Positions 1 through 4,990 of a DNA stretch of 6,627 bases are shown here, one piece after another. The stretch covers positions 1-6,627 of the forward strand of contig JALZUH010000010.1 in assembly GCA_023301645.1 (NCBI GenBank), given 5' to 3'. Numbering within the stretch: the stretch's first letter is position 1; the number at the start of each line of letters is the position of its first letter. A model generated the notes under the pieces. It ran no database searches. It was not told where the DNA came from and saw only the letters and a program-made list of their open reading frames with translations. Position numbers and translations under genes: made by a program. This DNA is from Akkermansiaceae bacterium. Lineage in GTDB: Bacteria > Verrucomicrobiota > Verrucomicrobiia > Verrucomicrobiales > Akkermansiaceae.

Positions 1-675
1 CTGGGATAATACTGGCTCAGGAGCTAGCTCATAGGGAGCACTTCTCATGTGATCCCACATGCCACCTTTGGGGCCTCTGCCTGTTTTGAGTGTCTGGTGA
101 ACAGACGAAATTGGCGGATCAGGGTGCCACGTAATATTGATCGACTCACCTTCTTTCGTATCGGTTTGGAAATAAATGACATCCTCCATGCTGTGGCTGA
201 GCGCCTTAATGTCATAGTGCCCCTTGGTTGTCTGAATAGAGCCTACTAGCTGAGCATTCCACAGGTCGAGGTGTAGATTTGTTTTTAGAATGTCACCCTC
301 AGAGGTGACTTTGAAGTGCCCTAGCGGCAGGCGGCAGCGATAGATCCATAGATTTTGTCGGCCTTCATGAGCCTCACGATGATCGTAGTAGTCGTGTCTA
401 CCTGTATGAATACTGATGACATTTTTCTTTTCCTCATCACCTTGGTAAAAAAGAAAGCCAATATTACCATTACCTGAATACGGAGCCACTTCCCAGCGAT
501 TAGGCACTCTATCCCAGATCATGTCGTGCTGACTGAGGAAATCCTTATAATCCACCGACGTCACCTGCGCTGAGGCACTTGAGCTGAGTGGTATACTCAG
601 AACCAATAGCACCACAGAAAAGAGTGTGGGATAGAATGCAAGAAGGTAGCGGCAGTATGAAAGAAGGAGAGTCAT
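1..675 (-). CDS. Exported glycoside hydrolase-like protein, N-terminal part (runs off left edge)
   Basis: This is an open frame of 225 codons with no stop up to the window edge, so the C-terminal part, including any catalytic domain, is missing. The start is the ATG at 673-675; an in-frame TAA lies only 24 bp upstream (697-699) with no other start between, and no Shine-Dalgarno is visible. Residues 1-36 look like a Sec signal peptide: a long hydrophobic stretch (about 11-30) followed by a Ser/Ala-rich end with a likely cut after Ala-Ser-Ala (36/37). The mature part begins with a region containing Trp54 and the motif SGNGNIG (67-73), then aromatic- and His-rich segments (HTGRHDYYDHR, 90-100) and PLGHFKV (117-123). 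The GNG-type motif and the overall order recall the N-terminal beta-sandwich of GH95/GH65-like six-hairpin glycosidases or the DUF5703 group. That assignment is by resemblance only. The protein probably acts outside the cytoplasm on a carbohydrate. Confidence 0.8.
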   Translation of the reverse strand, partial: MTLLLSYCRYLLAFYPTLFSVVLLVLSIPLSSSASAQVTSVDYKDFLSQHDMIWDRVPNRWEVAPYSGNGNIGFLFYQGDEEKKNVISIHTGRHDYYDHREAHEGRQNLWIYRCRLPLGHFKVTSEGDILKTNLHLDLWNAQLVGSIQTTKGHYDIKALSHSMEDVIYFQTDTKEGESINITWHPDPPISSVHQTLKTGRGPKGGMWDHMRSAPYELAPEPVLSQ

Positions 676-688
676 AAAAGGTGAAAGG

Positions 689-707
689 TTCGTAGTTTAA
701 ATACGAA
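689..707. promoter_or_regulatory. Dyad upstream of the exported glycosidase-like gene, possible operator
   Basis: TTCGTA at 689-694 and TACGAA at 702-707 form a perfect 6-bp inverted repeat around a 7-bp AT-rich centre. It lies 14-32 bp before the start codon at 675, where a repressor site or a 5'-leader hairpin could act. No recognisable promoter boxes were found beside it, so a regulatory role is only a guess. Confidence 0.25.
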
Positions 708-725
708 GCTTGAGTAAGAAGAAAG

Positions 726-763
726 AGCATACACAGAGCGCAGTCAGCTACTCTGTGTATGCT
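726..763 (-). terminator. Probable rho-independent terminator after the LOG-family gene
   Basis: A perfect 13-bp inverted repeat (726-738 pairing with 751-763) encloses a 12-nt loop. It lies 77 bp beyond the stop codon of the leftward LOG-family gene and before the next leftward gene. Read on the minus strand, the stem is followed by a pyrimidine-rich tract (CTTTCTTCTT) rather than a clean run of T. On the plus strand nothing U-rich follows. It therefore most likely ends the leftward nadC-PDZ-trpD-LOG transcript. The imperfect U tract is the main weakness. Confidence 0.6.
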
Positions 764-839
764 TATGAGATGACTAATCTATACGAAGATCATTCAAAAA
801 GAAATGTTGGGGTGCGTAATGCTGCAGTCCTAGGTAGGA

Positions 840-1940
840 TTACTCATTGATGGCATTGATGAACTCGCGCAGTCTACCGAAGTCTCTTCTGCCATGGCGG
901 AAGATGAGGCGGGGGAGCTCGCTTAGTTCTGGCTCATTCTGCTCATCAGGCAGTGCTCCGCCTTGGATGAAATCACCACTTTTTAGCACATCGCTATAGT
1001 CGTCTCTGAGTCTCTGCATCTGCGTATCAGTGAGCTCGCGCTGCATGCGGATGACGATCTGGTCACCGACGTAGCGGTATGAGTGGAAGTTCGAGTAGAA
1101 CTTAGTAACCTCAGCGACAGCCTCGTCGACATCATCGGTGACGAGGTAGAGCGAGAAGTCACTCTCTGAAATGAGATTCAAGCGCATGAGGTGCTCCTTG
1201 ACAAACTGCTCCCAGAATTTCCAGTATTTACCACCCTTGGCATCGACGAGGACGAGAGGGCAGACGGTGAGCTTACCTGTCTGAATGAGCGTGAGCGTCT
1301 CAAAGATTTCATCCATTGTGCCGAAGCCACCTGGGAAGGCCGCTACTGCATCAGCTTCCTTCACGAAGGAAAGCTTGCGCGTGAAGAAGAAGTCGAACTC
1401 AACGAGCTTCTCATCACCAGCAATGAAGCCATTAGATGAGGCCTCGAATGGTAGGCTGATATTGAGGCCGAAGCTATTCTCGCGGCCTGCGCCTTCATTG
1501 CCAGCTGCCATGATACCAGGGCCTGCACCCGTGATTGTCATGAATCCAGCATCGCGCATTTTACGCGAATACTCGACAGCGGCCTTATACTCAGGCTCTT
1601 CAGGGTCTGTTCTAGCTGAGCCGAATACAGAGACCTTACGGCAGTTTCTGTAGGGGGCAAATACCTCACTCGCGATACGCATCTCTTTGATGGTGCGGTT
1701 CATCGTCTTGAAGTCACCCTCGGACACAGAGCCTCTTGATACTCTCACGGCGGAGATGAGCATCTCAGAAAGAAGGCAGTTCCCCTCAGATCCAGAGATT
1801 TCATTGGCGAGCTCGATGAGGCGCTCATCGAGTTTTTTCTCACCTGTAGATCCGATGAAGGCACAGGAGTGAGAGTGAATGATACCGCCAGTGAAATCTC
1901 TCTCTTGGGGTATTTTGCTAGGTTTTATACTTGGGCTCAT
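840..1940 (-). CDS. LOG / TIGR00730 family Rossmann-fold protein, probable nucleotide 5'-monophosphate phosphoribohydrolase
   Basis: The 366-residue protein has a LOG-type Rossmann core at about 103-285. It carries SVFGSAR (104-110), the glycine-rich GAGPGIMAAGNEGA (138-151), FTRK (186-189) and the family signature PGGFGTMDE (203-211), whose conserved Arg and Glu belong to the active site. Characterised family members hydrolyse the N-glycosidic bond of nucleoside 5'-monophosphates (plant LOG on cytokinin nucleotides, bacterial PpnN on purine and pyrimidine nucleotides), giving free base plus ribose 5-phosphate. The older name lysine decarboxylase is a misannotation. At 366 residues it is well above the roughly 180-220 of minimal LOG proteins, with about 100 extra residues before the core and about 80 after it, the latter rich in Arg and acidic residues. 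The ATG at 1938-1940 has no Shine-Dalgarno, and the N-terminal 30 residues could be over-called. It lies 45 bp after trpD with no terminator between, so co-transcription is likely. The substrate is unknown. Confidence 0.9.
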   Translation of the reverse strand: MSPSIKPSKIPQERDFTGGIIHSHSCAFIGSTGEKKLDERLIELANEISGSEGNCLLSEMLISAVRVSRGSVSEGDFKTMNRTIKEMRIASEVFAPYRNCRKVSVFGSARTDPEEPEYKAAVEYSRKMRDAGFMTITGAGPGIMAAGNEGAGRENSFGLNISLPFEASSNGFIAGDEKLVEFDFFFTRKLSFVKEADAVAAFPGGFGTMDEIFETLTLIQTGKLTVCPLVLVDAKGGKYWKFWEQFVKEHLMRLNLISESDFSLYLVTDDVDEAVAEVTKFYSNFHSYRYVGDQIVIRMQRELTDTQMQRLRDDYSDVLKSGDFIQGGALPDEQNEPELSELPRLIFRHGRRDFGRLREFINAINE

Positions 1941-1985
1941 AATCGTTTTAAATAGGTGTGATATTGATAATAAAGATAGCCAGCT

Positions 1986-3038
1986 CTAGCTCGATTGCTT
2001 GGAGGCGGCTTGGAGGATGTGGAGACGCTTCAGCGCTTCACCTGAGTCAATGAGGGCAGCAGCAGACTGGATGCCCTCGGCGAGATTCTTAGCTAGACCA
2101 GCACATGCTAAGCCAGCTCCAGCATTGAGCAAGACCATGTCGCGCTTTGGCCCTTGGTCGTCACCACTAAGGATATCGATGAGGATCTTCGCATTGACGA
2201 CGGCATCCCCACCCTCAAGATCCTCGACTTGGCAGGTTTGGAGGCCGAAGTCTTCGGGGCATACCTGCTCATCTGGGAGAGCAGCTGTAGCGCTTGATCT
2301 AGAAATACGAGTGCTGCCGAGCAGGCTAACCTCATCGACTGAGCCCCCATCAGCAGTGGCACCGTGGACAATCCACGCGCTACTTCTACCGAGGCGTTGG
2401 AGGATTTCGGCGAACATCTCATTGAGCTTCGGGTCACATACGCCGACGAGTTGGCAGCTGGGACGAGCGGGATTGAGCAAGGGTCCGATGAGATTGAAAA
2501 TCGTGCGAACGCCCTCTTTAGCAAGAGTCGCACGCACGCCTGCTACAGCGCGAAAGGCAGGATGATACTTAGGCGCAAAGAGGAATCCTACACCCGCTTC
2601 CTGTAAACAATGGCGAAACCCCTCTGGTGAGAGCTCAAGATTGATCCCGAGCTCCTCCAAAACATCAGCGCCACCGCTCTTAGAGGTAATGCCACGATTA
2701 CCGTGCTTCACCACGGTGGCGCCACCAGCAGCAATGACGAACATACTCGTCGTCGATACATTGAATAAATTCAACTTATCACCACCAGTGCCACAGACAT
2801 CAATAGTCGGCCCGTCGAACTCCATGGTAGTGACACCGGTATCGACTGCACGCTCGAGGAATGCCTCTACAAAGCCTGCGATCTCTGCCGCGGTTTCCCC
2901 CTTGGCCGTGAGATTTCTTAGAAAAAGCGCCTTTTGAGTATCAGCAACTTCCTCGCTAAGAAGCATTTGGGCAGCTGATTTTATTTGAGAGCCATCTAGC
3001 TCCAAACCTTTTTCTACATGCGCGACTAACATATCCAT
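1986..3038 (-). CDS. trpD: Anthranilate phosphoribosyltransferase
   Basis: This cytoplasmic enzyme transfers the phosphoribosyl group of PRPP to anthranilate, the second step of tryptophan synthesis from chorismate. At 350 residues it has the usual length. A helical N-terminal part is followed by the PRPP-binding CGTGGD (82-87), NVSTT (93-97), KHGNR (111-115), the anthranilate-side FLFAPKYHPAF (152-162), RTIFN with GPLLNP (178-190), and the metal-binding DE pair (235-236). The conserved C-terminal pattern with LLNAGA and IDSGEA is also present. All key residues look intact. The segment between VR (168-169) and RTIFN is about three residues longer than the common VRRELGIRT form. The start is the ATG at 3036-3038; a second in-frame ATG two codons later is equally possible, and neither has a Shine-Dalgarno. 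No other trp gene is visible, so trpD here is separated from any trp operon and sits between a PDZ-protein gene and a LOG-family gene. Confidence 0.97.
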   Translation of the reverse strand: MDMLVAHVEKGLELDGSQIKSAAQMLLSEEVADTQKALFLRNLTAKGETAAEIAGFVEAFLERAVDTGVTTMEFDGPTIDVCGTGGDKLNLFNVSTTSMFVIAAGGATVVKHGNRGITSKSGGADVLEELGINLELSPEGFRHCLQEAGVGFLFAPKYHPAFRAVAGVRATLAKEGVRTIFNLIGPLLNPARPSCQLVGVCDPKLNEMFAEILQRLGRSSAWIVHGATADGGSVDEVSLLGSTRISRSSATAALPDEQVCPEDFGLQTCQVEDLEGGDAVVNAKILIDILSGDDQGPKRDMVLLNAGAGLACAGLAKNLAEGIQSAAALIDSGEALKRLHILQAASKQSS

Positions 3039-3084
3039 TACTAGATAAAGTTACGCCGATGGCCTCGCGAATGCAAAGGTTTTC

Positions 3085-3090
3085 ACTATA
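3085..3090 (-). promoter_or_regulatory. Possible -10 element upstream of trpD
   Basis: On the minus strand this reads TATAGT, five of six matches to the sigma-70 -10 box, about 46 bp before the trpD start. I found no acceptable -35 box 16-18 bp upstream, so it may be chance in an AT-rich gap. The 74-bp gap holds no terminator and no leader peptide with Trp codons. Confidence 0.2.
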
Positions 3091-3112
3091 TTTTCAGTCA
3101 TGGAGAACCGTG

Positions 3113-3913
3113 CTACTCCCCCTGCTCATCGAGCCAGTTATGGTAGAGAATTTGGCGCACTGCCACGAGATGCTCTGGCACAGGTGGACTTGCCTCTGGG
3201 CGAACTCCTAGCTTGATAGTTTTCACACTCACTTTGTTGCCAGTGAAGACCTTCATCGTGACCATTGTCTTAGGTGCTTTCATGAGAATGTAGTAGATGA
3301 AGCAGTCTGTAGAGCTTAAGTATTCATAGTCGCTAATGTTAGCGAGATAGGCTTTCTCGAGCGCGTCGAAGGTAATGCCATCGATCTCGGTGATGGTGTC
3401 TCCTGATTGTAGACCTGCTTGATCCCCCGCCAGCATCGGGCTCACAGAGCTTACCCTCACACCACGCTTGTCTGTCTTCGGATTAAACATGACAGCGTCA
3501 CCTAGCCCTATTCCGACAAAGCCATACTCCTGCTTGCTGAACCTATGACTAAAGGCATCCTTCATCAGAGACTCAGCGCGTGCCAATGCCTCTGGGTTTA
3601 TCTGCTTTTTCCAGAATTTATAGAGCTTCTCAGCAGAGTTTTTCTGGTTCTCTTCTGCCCATATTTTGAGCGCCTGGTATGACGCCTCACGAGTAGCGAA
3701 GTCTTCAGAGGAAAGCCCCTTGCTAGCTTTCTCGAAGTCTACCTTGGTTGCTAACTCAGGTGCTTCATCTGCTGCAGCATCAGGCTCCGCCTGCGCGACT
3801 GAGTGAAATGCTAAAAAAGAGCACGAAAAAACAACTGCACAGCAGCACAGGATAGCACGGCGCCTCCCTGAAAACAGGGAATGCGTGCCTAGCTGATTGG
3901 TAGGAGTCATCAT
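3113..3913 (-). CDS. Exported PDZ-domain protein of unknown function
   Basis: The 266-residue protein has a signal peptide: a basic n-region with three arginines (17-19), a hydrophobic and unusually Cys-rich core (about 20-37), and a likely cut after VAQA (42/43). Residues 43-58 are an acidic, Ala-rich linker. Residues about 66-122 are helical, and the FATREASYQAL plus ALARAESLM pattern resembles HEAT-like repeats found in secreted Planctomycetota and Verrucomicrobiota proteins; this is a resemblance, not a proven match. A PDZ domain follows at about 130-237, with GFVGIGLG as the probable peptide-binding loop and the typical SPMLAGDQAGLQSGDTITEIDG core (158-179). There is no protease domain, so it is not a DegP-type enzyme; it more likely binds the C-termini of other exported proteins. 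The start is the first of two tandem ATG codons, and starting at the second is equally possible. It sits 53 bp after nadC and 74 bp before trpD. I do not recognise a named gene. Confidence 0.85.
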   Translation of the reverse strand: MMTPTNQLGTHSLFSGRRRAILCCCAVVFSCSFLAFHSVAQAEPDAAADEAPELATKVDFEKASKGLSSEDFATREASYQALKIWAEENQKNSAEKLYKFWKKQINPEALARAESLMKDAFSHRFSKQEYGFVGIGLGDAVMFNPKTDKRGVRVSSVSPMLAGDQAGLQSGDTITEIDGITFDALEKAYLANISDYEYLSSTDCFIYYILMKAPKTMVTMKVFTGNKVSVKTIKLGVRPEASPPVPEHLVAVRQILYHNWLDEQGE

Positions 3914-3918
3914 CGTAG

Positions 3919-3958
3919 CTCTAGTGGGGTTGCCGATCTTAGAAGATCCTCTAGTATA
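3919..3958 (-). promoter_or_regulatory. Possible promoter and operator upstream of the PDZ-protein gene
   Basis: On the minus strand a TATACT box (3953-3958, five of six -10 matches) is followed by a perfect 6-bp dyad, GATCTT-AG-AAGATC on the plus strand (3935-3948), about where transcription would begin. Two copies of CTCTAGT (3919-3925 and 3949-3955) flank the dyad at a 30-bp interval. The 2-nt centre makes an RNA hairpin unlikely, so a DNA-level protein site is the better guess. No good -35 box was found. Confidence 0.3.
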
Positions 3959-3966
3959 AAGTCGAT

Positions 3967-4878
3967 CTACTGAAAGTCTAATGACAAATCCAGTGCGACC
4001 GCAGAGTGAGTCAGAGCCCCCACAGAAATAAAGTCCACACCGGTTTGTGAAACAGCCCCAATGGTGCTGAGATTAATACCACCACTAGCCTCTAGTCGAG
4101 GAGCCGCGTCGCCATATGCATCTCGCATCATCACCGCATTCTTCATCATCTCACAGTCCATGTTATCGAGTAAAATATAGTCCACACCGTCGAGCTTTAG
4201 GAAATCCCCCACCTGCTCTAAGGTATCTGTTTCCAGCTCCACCTCTACAGATGGGCGGTCTTTTCTGAGCTGCTCGATCGCCTCCTGGATCGCCTCTAGC
4301 TTATTCTGTGCCACGAGGTGATTATCCTTCACCATGGCGCGATCATATAGCCCCATGCGGTGGTTTTTTCCGCCGCCAGCCAAGACCGCCATTTTCTCCA
4401 GTGAGCGCCAGCCCGGAGTCGTCTTGCGCGTATCGAGCACCTTGGCCTCTGTCCCCTTTACAGCCGCGACATACAGGCGTGTCTGTGAAGCAATGCCAGA
4501 TAGTCGCTGGAGGAAATTAAGTGCCGTGCGCTCAGCCGTTAATATCGAGCGCGCCGAGCCACTGATCGAAAGCACATGATCACCCTTCTTGAGAGTATCG
4601 CCATCATTCATCAGAGCCTTCAGCTCAAGGGCGGGGTCGATCCTGCGAAAGACCTCTAAGGCGATCTCCATACCAGCGAGCACCCCATCATCCTTCGCAT
4701 GGATCACCGAGTTAGACACTCGCTCCTTAGGGACAAAGTAAACAGAAGTAACATCACCATCAGCCAGCGCCTCCATAGACACTTCACCAGCACCAGCGAG
4801 ATCACCACCGCAGCCGATGAGATCCTCCTTCAGTGCGAGGTCGATGAGCGCACTCGTTACATCACATATCTTATTCAT
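3967..4878 (-). CDS. nadC: Quinolinate phosphoribosyltransferase (nicotinate-nucleotide pyrophosphorylase, decarboxylating)
   Basis: This cytoplasmic enzyme makes nicotinate mononucleotide, CO2 and pyrophosphate from quinolinate and PRPP, the committed entry from de novo quinolinate into NAD synthesis. From the ATG at 4876-4878 the protein has 303 residues. It shows the family motifs in order: ERTALNFLQRLSG (116-128), DTRKTTPG (149-156), GGGKNHR (168-174), KDNH (184-187), EVELE (212-216), LLDN (236-239), EASGGI (263-268) and SVGALTHS (285-292). The substrate-binding Arg, His and Lys residues and the acidic metal ligands appear intact. I preferred this ATG to an in-frame TTG at 4918-4920 because homology to NadC begins just after it and the 14 extra residues look unrelated. 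An oddity is a Gly/Ala-rich stretch after EDL (19-20) and before GDVTS (about 41-45), some 13 residues longer than in E. coli NadC. It is probably the first gene of the leftward cluster and is divergent from the ABC-F gene. Confidence 0.96.
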   Translation of the reverse strand: MNKICDVTSALIDLALKEDLIGCGGDLAGAGEVSMEALADGDVTSVYFVPKERVSNSVIHAKDDGVLAGMEIALEVFRRIDPALELKALMNDGDTLKKGDHVLSISGSARSILTAERTALNFLQRLSGIASQTRLYVAAVKGTEAKVLDTRKTTPGWRSLEKMAVLAGGGKNHRMGLYDRAMVKDNHLVAQNKLEAIQEAIEQLRKDRPSVEVELETDTLEQVGDFLKLDGVDYILLDNMDCEMMKNAVMMRDAYGDAAPRLEASGGINLSTIGAVSQTGVDFISVGALTHSAVALDLSLDFQ

Positions 4879-4990
4879 GGGTGAGAGTTTCCAATAAGAT
4901 GGCGTATTTAACAATATCAATTCTACTAATCGGCACGGGGTAGCATTAAACCATTGTTTCCTTCTGGATTTCTGGCAGAAAACAGCCGCG
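4879..4990. promoter_or_regulatory. Divergent intergenic region between nadC and the ABC-F gene
   Basis: These 112 bp separate two divergent starts and should hold a promoter in each direction. On the minus strand TTGATA (4917-4922) is a fair -35 box, but the sequence 16-18 bp further on matches a -10 box in only three of six positions. On the plus strand TAGCAT (4941-4946) is a weak -10 candidate with no good -35. Neither gene has a clear Shine-Dalgarno here. I saw no inverted repeat or riboswitch-like structure. Confidence 0.4.

Noticed and set aside
49..249. Small plus-strand reading frame inside the left-edge gene
   Set aside because: It is antisense to a continuous 225-codon frame with a signal peptide and has no support of its own.
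828..839. Inverted repeat TCCTA-GG-TAGGA just after the LOG-family stop codon as a terminator
   Set aside because: Five base pairs with a 2-nt loop cannot form a stable hairpin and no U tract follows; the 13-bp hairpin at 726-763 is far better.
840..1940. Lysine decarboxylase function for the LOG-family gene
   Set aside because: This is an old database name for proteins with the PGGxGTxxE motif; there is no PLP-binding lysine motif, and characterised members are nucleotide phosphoribohydrolases.
1999..2565. 188-codon plus-strand reading frame opposite trpD
   Set aside because: It lies wholly antisense to a well-conserved gene, has Arg/Ser/Pro-rich low-quality composition and no recognisable domain.
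3039..3112. Tryptophan attenuator or leader peptide before trpD
   Set aside because: The 74-bp gap has no small frame with tandem Trp codons, no competing hairpins and no U tract.
3788..3913. Tat signal or lipoprotein signal in the PDZ protein
   Set aside because: The RRR is followed by AILCC rather than a proper twin-arginine consensus, and none of the Cys residues sits in an L-A/S-G/A-C lipobox.
4879..4920. N-terminal extension of NadC from an in-frame TTG at 4918-4920
   Set aside because: The added 14 residues show no resemblance to NadC, the TTG has no ribosome site, and the ATG at 4876-4878 gives the usual protein length.
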